The notes under the pieces were generated by a model. The model made no database searches and was not told the DNA's origin. It saw only the letters and a program-made list of their open reading frames with translations. Below are positions 33,444 through 41,995 of a DNA stretch of 64,000 nucleotides, piece after piece (the first letter of the stretch is position 1; each line of letters starts with the position of its first letter). The DNA is from Labedaea rhizosphaerae (GTDB lineage Bacteria; Actinomycetota; Actinomycetes; Mycobacteriales; Pseudonocardiaceae). Position numbers and translations under genes: made by a program. The stretch is from assembly GCF_004362825.1 (NCBI RefSeq), contig NZ_SNXZ01000008.1:62001-126000 (forward strand). Direction: 5' to 3'.

Positions 33444-34631
33444 TCACCATTCGACGGGTAGCCGGTGCACGCCGTAGATCGTCATCCGGCTGCGCATGGG
33501 GACGTCCTGCTCGGGCACGGCCAACCGCAGGTTCGGGAACTCGTTCATCAACGCTCGGTAGGCGATCCGCATCTCGATCCGCGCGAGCTGCTGGCCGAGG
33601 CACTGGTGGATGCCGTGCCCGAAGGTCACGTGCCCCTGCGTGGACCGCTTGATGTCGAACACGTCCGGGTCGGGGAACCGTGACGGGTCGCGGTTGGCGG
33701 CCGGCAACGACACCGTGATGGTGTCGCCCTCGCGGACCTGGACGCCGCCGAGCTCCACGTCCTGCAGCGCGGTGCGTGACGTGCCGAAGTGCAGGATCGT
33801 CAAGTAGCGCAACAGTTCCTCGACGGCGTTGTCCATCAGCGAGGGGTCCGCGCGCAGCGCGTCCCACTGCTCGCGGTGGTGCAGCAACGCCATCGTGCCG
33901 ATGCCGAGCATGTTCGCGGTCGTCTCGTGGCCGGCCGCGAGGAGCAGACCGCCCATCCCGGTCAGTTCCTCGTCGGTCAGGTCCGCGTTCTGCGCCAGCC
34001 CGCTCAGCATGTCGTCGGTGGGGTTGATCCGCTTCTCGCGCACCAGTTCCAGCATGAAGCGCTGGATGGCGCCGCGGGCCGCCAGCGCCTCGGCCTGCGA
34101 CACCTCCAGGCTGAGCACCCGCGACGTCAGGCCGACGAACTCCTCGCGGTCGACCGGGTCCACGCCGAGCAGGTCGCAGATCACCAGCGACGGAACCGGC
34201 AACGCGAACTCCGCCACCAGGTCGACCGGGGACCCGTGCGCCCGCATGGCGGCGATCCGGCCTCGGGTGATCTCCGCGATCCGCGGCTCCAGTTGCCGCA
34301 TCCGGCGCACGGTGAACTGCCCGGCCAACGGTTTGCGCAGCCGCGTGTGGTCGGGTGCGTCCATGCCCATGAAGAAGCCGGGCAAGGTCGGCTGCGGCTT
34401 CATCACCTCGCCGTCCTGCCGGGTCAGCACGGTGTGGCGCAGCTCGAAGCGGGAGCTGAGCCGCTGGTCGCAGAGCACCTCCTTGGCCAGGGCGTGCCCG
34501 GTGACCAGCCACCCGACGTGACCGTCCGGGTAGCGCAGCGGGCTGATGGGCGGCAGGTCCGCCAGTTCGGCCGGTGGGTCGAACGGCGTCGTGCGCGCCA
34601 TCGGCAACATGCGTGGTTCGACGGCGGTCAT
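33444..34631 (-). CDS. cytochrome P450
   Basis: The product is 395 residues. I-helix AAGHETTANM, ExxR in EELLRYL, and heme loop FGHGIHQCLGQQLAR with its axial Cys are all present. ATG 34631 follows GGGAGGGG. The N-terminal LRYPDGHVGWLVTGHALAKE and heme loop are very like the P450 at 13333-14517, so these are paralogues. No ferredoxin gene is adjacent; the MBL-fold hydrolase follows in the same orientation. Substrate not deducible. Confidence 0.95.
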   Translation of the reverse strand: MTAVEPRMLPMARTTPFDPPAELADLPPISPLRYPDGHVGWLVTGHALAKEVLCDQRLSSRFELRHTVLTRQDGEVMKPQPTLPGFFMGMDAPDHTRLRKPLAGQFTVRRMRQLEPRIAEITRGRIAAMRAHGSPVDLVAEFALPVPSLVICDLLGVDPVDREEFVGLTSRVLSLEVSQAEALAARGAIQRFMLELVREKRINPTDDMLSGLAQNADLTDEELTGMGGLLLAAGHETTANMLGIGTMALLHHREQWDALRADPSLMDNAVEELLRYLTILHFGTSRTALQDVELGGVQVREGDTITVSLPAANRDPSRFPDPDVFDIKRSTQGHVTFGHGIHQCLGQQLARIEMRIAYRALMNEFPNLRLAVPEQDVPMRSRMTIYGVHRLPVEW

Positions 34632-34729
34632 CGCGTGTACCCCTCCCTGTACGTGCGATTCCACCTCTAACGGGCGCGGCTATTTCTTTTCTATGTACGG
34701 TCCGAGCCGTCGATCACCATGTGGCCCCG

Positions 34730-35614
34730 TCACCTACCGGCGCGCATGCGCACCAGGCCGATGCCGGCGAGCACGAAGAACACCAGCAGGGCCAGCGTCG
34801 CGCCGTTCGCCGAGCCGCCGGTGGAACTGCTGACCACCTGCTCGACCGCGCCGGTCAGCTCGACGCCGCAGTCGGCGACGACCTCGTGCCGGCCCGCCGC
34901 GAACGTGGTGAACTCCAGCGGCGCCTGGAACGCCCCGTCGGCGTCGGCGGTCGCGTGCCCGATCACCTGGCCGTCGGAGCGCAACTCCACCGGTGCGCCC
35001 GGCGGGCAACCATGTCCACTCGCGGCGAGCGGATCGCCCGCGCCCACCACCTCGCGGTCGAACGTCAGTGCCGTGGTCGGGGCTGTGGTCGTCGTGGTGG
35101 GTGAGCCAGGCGTCGTGGTGGTCGGCGTCGTGGTGGTGGTTGTGGTCGTGGTGGTCGTAGTGGTCGTCGTCGGCGGCGTGGTCGTGGTGGTGACCGGCGG
35201 CGTCGACCGGGTGGTGCGTGGCGGTGTCGTGGTGGTCGGCGGTGGGGTCTTCGTCGTGCTCGGCACGACCACCGTGAACACGGTGGAGGGCGTGAAAGAA
35301 CGCCCACGGCACCCGCCGACGATCGTGTGCCCGCCCGCGGCGGCGCCGGACGGCACCGACGTCGACACCTTGCCCGCGATCAGGCGGCTGCCGGAGTCCA
35401 CCAGGAACTGCCCGTCCCAGGTGAACACGGCGGTGCCGCTGCAGTCGCTGAAGCCGCTCCAGTAGATGTCGAAAGATTTTCCAGGTGCGCCCTGATTTGG
35501 TGTAACACCAACAGATGCGGTCTCCTGTGCCATTGCGGGCACGCCGAACGATAAGGCGGCGAGGGTGGCGCAGGCGGCGACGGCTGCGCCCACCAAGCGT
35601 CTGGAAAAGTGCAC
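34730..35614 (-). CDS. secreted, membrane-anchored Thr/Pro-rich surface protein
   Basis: The product is about 294 residues. An N-terminal signal peptide (VGAAVAACATLAALSFGVPA, cleavage near AMAQE) is followed by a small Ig-like domain (SVGVTPNQGAPGKSFDIYWS), a roughly 60-residue Thr/Pro tract (PPPTTTTPPRTT, long T runs), a second Ig-like beta domain, and a C-terminal hydrophobic helix (GATLALLVFFVLAGIGLVRM) ending MRAGR. This is the plan of a wall-spanning stalk that displays a domain outside. GTG 35614 lies 8 bases after a GAAGG ribosome-binding site; GTG 35620 is possible. It is divergent from the membrane protein/kinase pair. Confidence 0.85.
   Translation of the reverse strand: MHFSRRLVGAAVAACATLAALSFGVPAMAQETASVGVTPNQGAPGKSFDIYWSGFSDCSGTAVFTWDGQFLVDSGSRLIAGKVSTSVPSGAAAGGHTIVGGCRGRSFTPSTVFTVVVPSTTKTPPPTTTTPPRTTRSTPPVTTTTTPPTTTTTTTTTTTTTTTPTTTTPGSPTTTTTAPTTALTFDREVVGAGDPLAASGHGCPPGAPVELRSDGQVIGHATADADGAFQAPLEFTTFAAGRHEVVADCGVELTGAVEQVVSSSTGGSANGATLALLVFFVLAGIGLVRMRAGR
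35085..35250. repeat. low-complexity GTGGTC-type tract encoding the Thr stalk
   Basis: The plus strand reads as short variable runs of GTGGT/CGTCGTGGTG units, which on the minus strand encode nearly uninterrupted Thr codons. Units of 3 bases with third-position variation make the tract prone to slippage and length change without frameshift. No unit longer than about 6 bases repeats exactly, so it is neither a CRISPR nor a satellite. Confidence 0.75.
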
Positions 35615-35690
35615 AGCCACATCCTTCGGTCCGAGGGGTACCGACCGGTACCATCCCGCCCTATCGGGCCCGCTCTATCGGGAGTTACCC

Positions 35691-36533
35691 ATGGGACGTT
35701 CGATCGGCGCGGTGGTTGCCATCGCGGCGAGTCTGCTCCTGGCCGCACCGGGCCCCGCCGGCGCCGCCGGCGCGGCCGATCCGCTGTCGGTGACGGTCAC
35801 TGTGGACGGTCAGTCGATCGCCGACCGTACCGTCGCGGTCGAGCCGTCCCGGCCGCTGGCGCTGGTGATCACCGCGGTCAACGGCGGCGACGTCGACCGG
35901 CAGGTGCGCAGCGTGCGGTTCTCGGGCACCGCGCTGGCGCTGACCTTCTTCGCTTACGACATCACCGCGCAGTACACCGTCCCGGCGCACAGCTCGGTCA
36001 CCCGCACCCTCGTGCTGGACGTGGCCGACCTGGACGGGCAGGCGGTCGGCCTGCTGCCCGCGTCGGTGCAGCTGGTCGACCGCGACCGCGAGGTCATCGG
36101 CGGCGTCGCCACCGTCACCGACGTGCGCGGCTCGGTCTGGTCGGTCTACGGCGCGTTCGGCATCGGTGCGCTCGTGCTGACCGTCGTCGCGTGGGCTTCC
36201 GCGCTGCTCGCGCTGGCACGGCAACGGCTTTCGGTCAACCGGTGGCGTCGTGCGCTGCGGTTCGGGCCCGCGGGTATCGGCACCGGGCTGGTGGCCGTGG
36301 TGAGCCTGTCGGTGCTGCGCGTCGTCGCACCTGAACCGTTCGTGGAGCTCCCGGTGGTGCTCGGCGCGGGCTTGGCCGCCCTGCTGCTCGGTTATCTGAC
36401 CCCGCACCCTGCAGGCGCACCCGCGGACGACGCGGACTATCACGGGGACCTGACGGTCGGTTTGACCACCGGTGTCCTCGACCCGGCGACGGGTCCGACG
36501 GAGGCCATGACGACCCGGCGGATGGACGGATGA
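35691..36533 (+). CDS. exported membrane protein partner of Ser/Thr kinase
   Basis: The product is 280 residues. A signal peptide (AVVAIAASLLLAAPGPAGAA) leads to an extracytoplasmic beta-domain (about 30-145: SVTVTVDGQSIADRTVAVEP), a membrane helix (VYGAFGIGALVLTVVAWASA), then two more helices (GIGTGLVAVVSLSVLRVV; LPVVLGAGLAALLLGYL) and a short cytosolic acidic tail. No enzyme motif. The stop overlaps the kinase start (ATGA), so the two are coupled, and this protein may sense or anchor for the kinase. The 70-base divergent spacer contains GGTACCGACCGGTACC and two CTATCGGG repeats. Confidence 0.8.
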   Translation: MGRSIGAVVAIAASLLLAAPGPAGAAGAADPLSVTVTVDGQSIADRTVAVEPSRPLALVITAVNGGDVDRQVRSVRFSGTALALTFFAYDITAQYTVPAHSSVTRTLVLDVADLDGQAVGLLPASVQLVDRDREVIGGVATVTDVRGSVWSVYGAFGIGALVLTVVAWASALLALARQRLSVNRWRRALRFGPAGIGTGLVAVVSLSVLRVVAPEPFVELPVVLGAGLAALLLGYLTPHPAGAPADDADYHGDLTVGLTTGVLDPATGPTEAMTTRRMDG

Positions 36534-38245
36534 CCGTCACCGGAGGGCTCGCCACGGCCCTGCCGCAGTACGCGATCGGCGGCAAGATCGGGCACGGCGG
36601 CATGGGTGAGGTGTACGAGGGCGTGCACCGGTCGCTCGGCCGGCAGGTCGCGATCAAGCTGCTGCCGGCCGGCCTCGCGGGCGACGAAGGTGCCGACGCG
36701 CGGTTCGACCGCGAGGCTCGAGTGCTGGCCAGCCTCGACCACCCGCACATCGTGCCGGTCTACGACTACCTGCACACCGAGCACGGCAACCTGCTGGTGA
36801 TGGAGAAGCTCGACGGCGGCACGGTGCACAGCCGCTTCCGCGCCGAGGGCCTGACCGCCGAGCAGACCTGCGCGATCGGCCTGGCGATGCTCGGCGGGTT
36901 GCACGCCGCGCACCGCGCCGGCGTGCTGCACCTGGACGTGAAGCCGAAGAACCTGTTGTTCGCCACCAGCGGCGTGATGAAGGTGGCCGACTTCGGCATC
37001 GCGCAAGTGGTGAGCGAAGGAGCCACCCTCGTCACGCACGCGGGCGAAGTGCTCGGCACCCCCGCCTACATCGCGCCCGAGCAGGCGATGGGCAACGCGC
37101 TCACCCCGGCCGCCGACATCTACGCGGCCGGGACCGTGTTGTACGAATTGCTGTGCGGCGAGTTGCCCTACGACCGCAGCAGCGGCGGGGTCGCGCTGAT
37201 GCGCCAGCACATCTTCGCCGACCCCCGGCCGATCCCCGGCGTGCCGCGGCCGCTCGCCGAGGTCGTGATGCGCAGCATCGCCCGCGACCCGGCCGGCCGC
37301 TACCGGGACGCGGAGCACTTCGCGGTCGACCTCGCCCGCGCCGCCTCGATGGTGTTCGGTGCGGGCTGGCTGGACCGTGCGCGGGTTCCGGTGCACCTGG
37401 CGCCGCAGGTGGTCGCGGCGGCCGCGAGTGGCGGCGACGCGACCGCGCCGACCCGGCCGGTGCGTGCGCACGGACCCGACCCGACGGTGCAGGCCACCGC
37501 GATGGACCTGCGGGACCGGACGTTGATCCCGGCGCGGGAGTTGATCACCGGACGACGTCGTGGGCCGCTGGCGCCCGCGCTGGGGGCGTTCGCGGCGCTG
37601 ATCGCGCTCGTCGTGCTGGTCGTCACGACGCCGAAAACCGTGGTGCACCAAGGGTTCGGTGGCCTCGCGGTGACCGGTGCGGACGCACTCGACCTGACCC
37701 GTGATGTCACCGTGTCCGGCGACGTGGGCGCGGCCAAGCCCAGCGAGGTGTCGTTGACGCTGTCCGCGGCGGGCGTCGACCTCGCCTCGGCATCCACGAG
37801 CGCGGTGAGCGTTCGCGGCAAACGGTTCGTGGCGGCGGTGCGGCTGCCCGCGGTGACCCGCTGGGTGGCCGGGGGAGCGGTGACCGGTGAGGTGACGGTG
37901 CGGCGGCCGGATCAGGTCGTGGTGACCAGCCGGCTGACCGTGCTGCCCGCGCAGCAGCCGCTGGCCAGCGTGATGGGCGCGGGGAGCCTGCTGATCGCGT
38001 TGTTCACGATCGCCTACCTGGAATCCTTGCTGCGTGGGTTGCGCCGCGGGTTGCGCCGCCGGTCCACCCCGTACGCGGCGGTGCCGCTCGGGTTGGTGTT
38101 CGGCGCCGCCGTGTGGTTGTTCGTGGGAACGCTCACCCGGCACGAGCCGGTGGTGGGCTACGCATTCGGCGCGGCGGCGCTGGGCGCGCTGGCCGCCGTC
38201 GGCGCTGTGCTCGCCACCCGGTTCGCCGCCGACCGCGGGCGGTAG
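36530..38245 (+). CDS. membrane Ser/Thr protein kinase with extracytoplasmic domain
   Basis: The product is 571 residues. The kinase domain (about 14-275) has the glycine loop GKIGHGGMGEVYEG, Lys43 in VAIK, catalytic loop HLDVKPKN (His134-Leu135-Asp136), Asp154 in DFG, and YIAPEQ. Leu replaces the usual Arg of HRD, so this is a non-RD kinase, which often implies activation-loop-independent control. A juxtamembrane linker leads to a helix (about 346-368), an extracytoplasmic domain (about 370-475), and three further helices to the end. There are no PASTA repeats. It is coupled by ATGA to the membrane protein upstream. Targets unknown. Confidence 0.93.
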   Translation: MTVTGGLATALPQYAIGGKIGHGGMGEVYEGVHRSLGRQVAIKLLPAGLAGDEGADARFDREARVLASLDHPHIVPVYDYLHTEHGNLLVMEKLDGGTVHSRFRAEGLTAEQTCAIGLAMLGGLHAAHRAGVLHLDVKPKNLLFATSGVMKVADFGIAQVVSEGATLVTHAGEVLGTPAYIAPEQAMGNALTPAADIYAAGTVLYELLCGELPYDRSSGGVALMRQHIFADPRPIPGVPRPLAEVVMRSIARDPAGRYRDAEHFAVDLARAASMVFGAGWLDRARVPVHLAPQVVAAAASGGDATAPTRPVRAHGPDPTVQATAMDLRDRTLIPARELITGRRRGPLAPALGAFAALIALVVLVVTTPKTVVHQGFGGLAVTGADALDLTRDVTVSGDVGAAKPSEVSLTLSAAGVDLASASTSAVSVRGKRFVAAVRLPAVTRWVAGGAVTGEVTVRRPDQVVVTSRLTVLPAQQPLASVMGAGSLLIALFTIAYLESLLRGLRRGLRRRSTPYAAVPLGLVFGAAVWLFVGTLTRHEPVVGYAFGAAALGALAAVGAVLATRFAADRGR

Positions 38246-38293
38246 CGTCGACGTGATCGTGCACGCCGCGGTGCGCAACCGAAGGGGGAGACG

Positions 38294-38758
38294 GTGGCCA
38301 AGGTCTATCGGGTCAACGCGGGCACGCGCCTGGTCAACCGCGTCTTCGCGGCGATGACCCGGCTCGGCATCGGCAAGTCGTACCGCCACATCGTCACCGT
38401 CGCGGGCCGTCGGACGGGCACGCCCCGCTCGACGCCCGTCGACGTGATGAGCCGCGACGGGGAGCGATGGCTCGTGGCCGCTTACGGCCTCACCAACTGG
38501 GTGCGCAACGCCCGCGCCGCCGGTCAGGTCGAGCTGAGCCGCGGCGGCCGAACGCAGATCCTGCGGGTGACAGAGTTGAGCCCGAGCGAAAGCGTTCCCG
38601 TGCTGCGGCAGTACCTGCGGGAAGTGCCGGTGACCCGGCCCTACTTCGACGTGACGACCGAATCCCCGGACGAGGACATCGCCGCCGACGCGGCGCGGCA
38701 CCCGGTCTTCCGGCTCGACGCTCCCCTCCCCGGAGCCGAACCCGGTCCTCTCGAGTAA
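38294..38758 (+). CDS. F420-type nitroreductase/deazaflavin-dependent oxidoreductase family protein
   Basis: The product, 154 residues, has the Ddn-like split beta-barrel: RHIVTVAGRRTGTPRSTPV around residues 31-49, then WLVAAYGLTNWVRNARAAGQ, the segment that cradles the deazaflavin phosphate in the family. Related enzymes reduce quinones or nitro compounds with F420H2. GTG 38294 follows GGGGGAGAC. It is not obviously linked to its neighbours. Confidence 0.88.
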   Translation: MAKVYRVNAGTRLVNRVFAAMTRLGIGKSYRHIVTVAGRRTGTPRSTPVDVMSRDGERWLVAAYGLTNWVRNARAAGQVELSRGGRTQILRVTELSPSESVPVLRQYLREVPVTRPYFDVTTESPDEDIAADAARHPVFRLDAPLPGAEPGPLE

Positions 38759-38792
38759 CAGTCGGGTGTGCTGCGTGCGGCACGCGACTACG

Positions 38793-39098
38793 TCACAGGC
38801 GGGTCAGGGTCAGCATGGAGTGGCCCAGCGGCGTCAACGAGTGGATCACGGAATTGGCCAGCCGCCTGCTGGTGAGCAGGCCGGCGTCGCGCAGGACGTG
38901 GATGTGCTCGCTGGCCGACGACGGGGCCATTTTGAGCCTGCGCGCCAGTTCACTGGTCGTGCTGTGCCGGCCGACCGACGCGAGCCGTTGCTTGCGGCTA
39001 CTCCCGAGGCTCGTTCGACACAGAAGCGGGCCCCGGAAAGGTGCCTGAAATGTGACACCCTGACCAGGTCTTTCCCAAGTAGTTCGCGCCAAGGTCAT
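38793..39098 (-). pseudogene. C-terminal remnant of an ArsR/MarR-like HTH regulator
   Basis: Only the last ~70 residues look real: SSRKQRLASVGRHSTTSELA, RRLKMAPSSASEHIHVLRDA and NSVIHSLTPLGHSML form the winged helix that ends a common ~320-residue actinobacterial regulator. Upstream in the same frame the sequence (about residues 1-27) is unrelated, and the expected ~250-residue N-terminal part is absent. It is a truncated gene rather than a short functional regulator, though a stand-alone wHTH cannot be excluded. Confidence 0.65.
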
Positions 39099-39655
39099 CC
39101 GTGCTCGGTCAGGCCACCCAGGCCAGGAATCCAGCTAGGGACCACTGGCACCCCCGTGGGGATGCCGGTCTTGCCGCCGCTCCCGGACTGCGGCTTGACG
39201 TCGCCAGTCGTCGATACTGGCCGGCTTGCCCGGTCGTGTGCGGAGTGGTGGTTTGTTGTCGACCTGGCGGGGTTGGCGGTGCGGTTCGGCTTCGGCGACT
39301 GGTCGAGACCAGGGATGGCAGCTTCGGTTCGGCGTGGGGTCTGTGGCATGACGACGCTGCGCCCCTGTTCCTCTTGAGCCCCGCGGCCGTCGTCGGGGTC
39401 ATGGCCAATGATGACGACGCACGCGGCGGTGGCCACCAGTGCGGCAGCAGCGCCGACGCCCTTTCGGGCGGGGGTCATGGTCGTGATCCGGCGGGCCCGC
39501 GCACCACGGACCTTGTCCGTCCGCTCAGCGCCGGCAGGGGAGCGTTCGTGATCTCGTTCCCGGTCGAGCAACTCGGCAACCGTTGGCCGGCGGGTCGGCC
39601 GCCCGGGTGTGGGATGGTCTTCGGGCTCCTCGTGATGTGTGTACAGGTAAAGCAT
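39095..39655 (-). CDS. hypothetical single-pass membrane protein
   Basis: The product, 186 residues, opens with an Arg/Pro-rich cytosolic segment containing RPTVAELLDRERDHERSPAG, a motif seen at the start of small Pseudonocardiales membrane proteins. One helix follows (GVGAAAALVATAACVVII, about 66-84), then an external Pro/Ser/Thr-rich tail without folded domain. ATG 39655 follows GTAGGGG. No function can be assigned. The end overlaps the HTH remnant by four bases. Confidence 0.65.
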   Translation of the reverse strand: MLYLYTHHEEPEDHPTPGRPTRRPTVAELLDRERDHERSPAGAERTDKVRGARARRITTMTPARKGVGAAAALVATAACVVIIGHDPDDGRGAQEEQGRSVVMPQTPRRTEAAIPGLDQSPKPNRTANPARSTTNHHSAHDRASRPVSTTGDVKPQSGSGGKTGIPTGVPVVPSWIPGLGGLTEHG

Positions 39656-40075
39656 TGGTACCCCTACCTGTGTTAGCGCGACGCAGATCGTGTGGACAGT
39701 ACTGGTGAGGACGCGATGGGGCCCAGGCCTTGTCCGGGATCGGCCACGGTCACGGCAGCGGCCGAGGCATCTAGTTTATGGTATGACCTTAACTGGTCAC
39801 GATCAAGCTGTCGTCGAGATCGACGCAATGGTCGAGCACGAGATCAGCGGGCCAACTGCTCCGGATCGACATGTGCGCCAACGTGGCTTCTCTGTCCGAA
39901 CAGGACCACCCCGGAGTGCGTGCTGAGAACAAGTCTGTGGTAGCCGCGATTTCCGCGTGCGGCATGGTTGTCTTCGACGCGGGTTCGCGCGTGACCGAAT
40001 GCGGACACTCTGTCACACGCATTACGACTCCCATGGCAGTCTCCGCTAGGAATCTGTTGTCGGGGAAGGACTTCA
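39656..40075. other. 420-base intergenic region upstream of secreted hydrolase
   Basis: No convincing gene; short frames overlap the next gene out of frame. It contains a TGGTATGACC site (annotated separately) next to TTTATGGTATGA, which could double as a -10 region. GTGAC (around 39993) and GTCAC (around 40014) flank an imperfect stem. The last bases hold the GGGGAAGGA ribosome-binding site of the hydrolase. Confidence 0.5.
39775..39788. promoter_or_regulatory. FadR/GntR-like operator copy outside the catabolic cluster
   Basis: TTTATGGTATGACC is the exact reverse complement of GGTCATACCATAAA at 63801-63814, the site before the BadI-like gene. A GGTCACGATC follows 6 bases later. It lies about 290 bases upstream of the secreted hydrolase start. 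Confidence 0.5.
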
Positions 40076-41980
40076 ATGCGAAAACGCTTCATGACTGCTC
40101 TGGTGCTGAGCGCCACAACCGCACTGGCGTGCGGAACGGTTGGGATCGCGACAGCGGGAGTCGGGTCCACCTCGGACGAGCCTTGCACGTCCTCCGGGGA
40201 CTGCAGAAACCAGATCTCCCTCGCAGAGGGGTCATCCCTGCCTTACTTCGGCACGTTCCCGCTCTCCGGCGCAAGCGCCGCCACCCAGGCGATCGTCGTG
40301 GTGCACGGCACCGGCCGCGACGGGGCGAGCTACTTCGACCGCATGGTCACCGCCGCCACGGACGCGCAGGTTCTGGACACTACGGAGATCATCGCCCCGC
40401 TCTTCCAAACCAAGGACGACGATCCCGACCACGGCGACGCGTACTGGACCAACGGCGACGCGACCTCGTGGAAGGACGGTGGGGACTCTGTCGATGGCTC
40501 GTCCGTCAGTTCCTTCACGGTGATGGACGAGATCCTCGCCAAGCTCAGTGACCGGTCAGCCTTTCCCAACCTGCGGTCGATCACGCTGACCGGGCACTCC
40601 GCGGGCGGTCAGTTCACCCAGCGTTACGCGGCCGGCGGCGATGCTCCCGATGACCTGGAGGTGCCGGTCAGGTTTGTTCCCATGAACCCGTCGTCGTACC
40701 TGTACTTCGACCGGGACCGGCCGGTGGATGTGGGTCAACCGGAGAGGTGCTCTGAGTACAACGACTACAAGTACGGTCTCGATCACCGCAATGCGTACAT
40801 GAGCCGGTTGGATGCGCAGGCACTCGCGTCCCGGTACACCGCCCGTCACGTGACTTATGTGCTCGGTGAAGCTGATACGACCGACAGCCACGGCATGGAC
40901 GATTCCTGTATGGCGATGGCACAAGGCCCGAATCGCTTGGCACGCGGCAAGGCGTACTTCGAGCAGTTGCACAGGGAGCATCCGGACGCGCAACACGAAC
41001 TCGTCACCGTTGCGAATGTGGGACACGATGGTGGCGCCATGTTCGATTCTCCCGAGGGTCGGCAGGTGCTGTTCGGTGATGCGACGCCCGCGCCCACCAC
41101 GACTTCATCGACAGCGGCGCCTACGTCGACCACCACTCTTGTGCCCACCACAACCTCGACGACTACAACTGACTCGACCCCGCCTTCGTCCGGTGAGTGC
41201 ACGGTGCATGTGCCGAACCCGGACGACCTCGGCACGGTCCAGCCCGGCGACGTCGTGTGCTTCGACGGTGACCTGTCCGGCGACCGGTTGCGGCTGACCA
41301 AGGGCGGCACGGCCGAAGCGCCGGTCACCTACCTCGGCAAAGACGGCCAAGCCGTTGGCGGCATCGACATCGAGGGCTCGTTCATCGCGGTCGACGGCTA
41401 CACAATGGACGGTCCGTCGGCGCCAGGCGTCGAGCTGACCGGCGATCACCTCACGCTGCAGAACACGCACGTCAGCAATCCCACCGGCGGCGACGGCGAC
41501 GGCATCCGCTTCTTCGGCACCGACCTGGTCATCCGGCACAACGTCGTGCACGGCACCAGCAACGACAACGGGCACGCCGACTGCATGCAGACTTTCGCCA
41601 GCGACACCCCGGCCAGCCACGACGTGCTGATCGAGGGCAACCGGTGCGAGGACATCGACAACATGGGCCTGATGGCCGAAGGCCCCAACGACGGCGAAGG
41701 CGACGGCGAGGGCCACACCTACAACATCACGTTGAAGGACAACTACTACCTGAGCAAGCAGGCGTCGCAGGAGATCATGGTCGAGGACGTCCAGCACCTC
41801 ACGCTGACCGGCAACACCTTCGACGGCGGCGTGGACCACGCCATCGGCCTGGACATCGGTTCCACCGACGCGCACATCGACGACAACAACGCCTTCAGCC
41901 CGGACATCTCCTGCAAGGTAGGCATCGACGACACCTCCCGCGACGGTTACCAAGGCCCGGAACCGGAGTGCGGTCCCTGA
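40076..41980 (+). CDS. secreted serine hydrolase fused to a right-handed beta-helix
   Basis: The product is 634 residues. A signal peptide (FMTALVLSATTALACGTVGI, cleavage near ATAGV) precedes an alpha/beta-hydrolase domain (about 50-335) with VVVHGTGRDG at the oxyanion strand, nucleophile Ser175 in TGHSAGG, and a candidate His in NVGHDGG. A Thr-rich linker (about 340-372) leads to a parallel beta-helix (about 378-634) with repeated short strands (LTGDHLTLQNTHVSNP, DVLIEGNRCEDIDNMG, HLTLTGNTFDGG) as in pectate-lyase-like carbohydrate proteins. The helix probably binds a polysaccharide while the esterase removes acyl groups. The combination is uncommon. A strong hairpin terminator follows. Confidence 0.88.
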   Translation: MRKRFMTALVLSATTALACGTVGIATAGVGSTSDEPCTSSGDCRNQISLAEGSSLPYFGTFPLSGASAATQAIVVVHGTGRDGASYFDRMVTAATDAQVLDTTEIIAPLFQTKDDDPDHGDAYWTNGDATSWKDGGDSVDGSSVSSFTVMDEILAKLSDRSAFPNLRSITLTGHSAGGQFTQRYAAGGDAPDDLEVPVRFVPMNPSSYLYFDRDRPVDVGQPERCSEYNDYKYGLDHRNAYMSRLDAQALASRYTARHVTYVLGEADTTDSHGMDDSCMAMAQGPNRLARGKAYFEQLHREHPDAQHELVTVANVGHDGGAMFDSPEGRQVLFGDATPAPTTTSSTAAPTSTTTLVPTTTSTTTTDSTPPSSGECTVHVPNPDDLGTVQPGDVVCFDGDLSGDRLRLTKGGTAEAPVTYLGKDGQAVGGIDIEGSFIAVDGYTMDGPSAPGVELTGDHLTLQNTHVSNPTGGDGDGIRFFGTDLVIRHNVVHGTSNDNGHADCMQTFASDTPASHDVLIEGNRCEDIDNMGLMAEGPNDGEGDGEGHTYNITLKDNYYLSKQASQEIMVEDVQHLTLTGNTFDGGVDHAIGLDIGSTDAHIDDNNAFSPDISCKVGIDDTSRDGYQGPEPECGP

Positions 41981-41995
41981 GCGCGCGTGTCAAGC

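Noticed and set aside
35085-35250. Repeat tract considered as a CRISPR array
   Set aside because: No constant repeat with unique spacers; it is a codon-level repeat inside a coding sequence.
39871-40551. 226-codon plus-strand frame overlapping the start of the secreted hydrolase
   Set aside because: It runs out of frame into the well supported hydrolase, whose start has a GGGGAAGGA site and a signal peptide.
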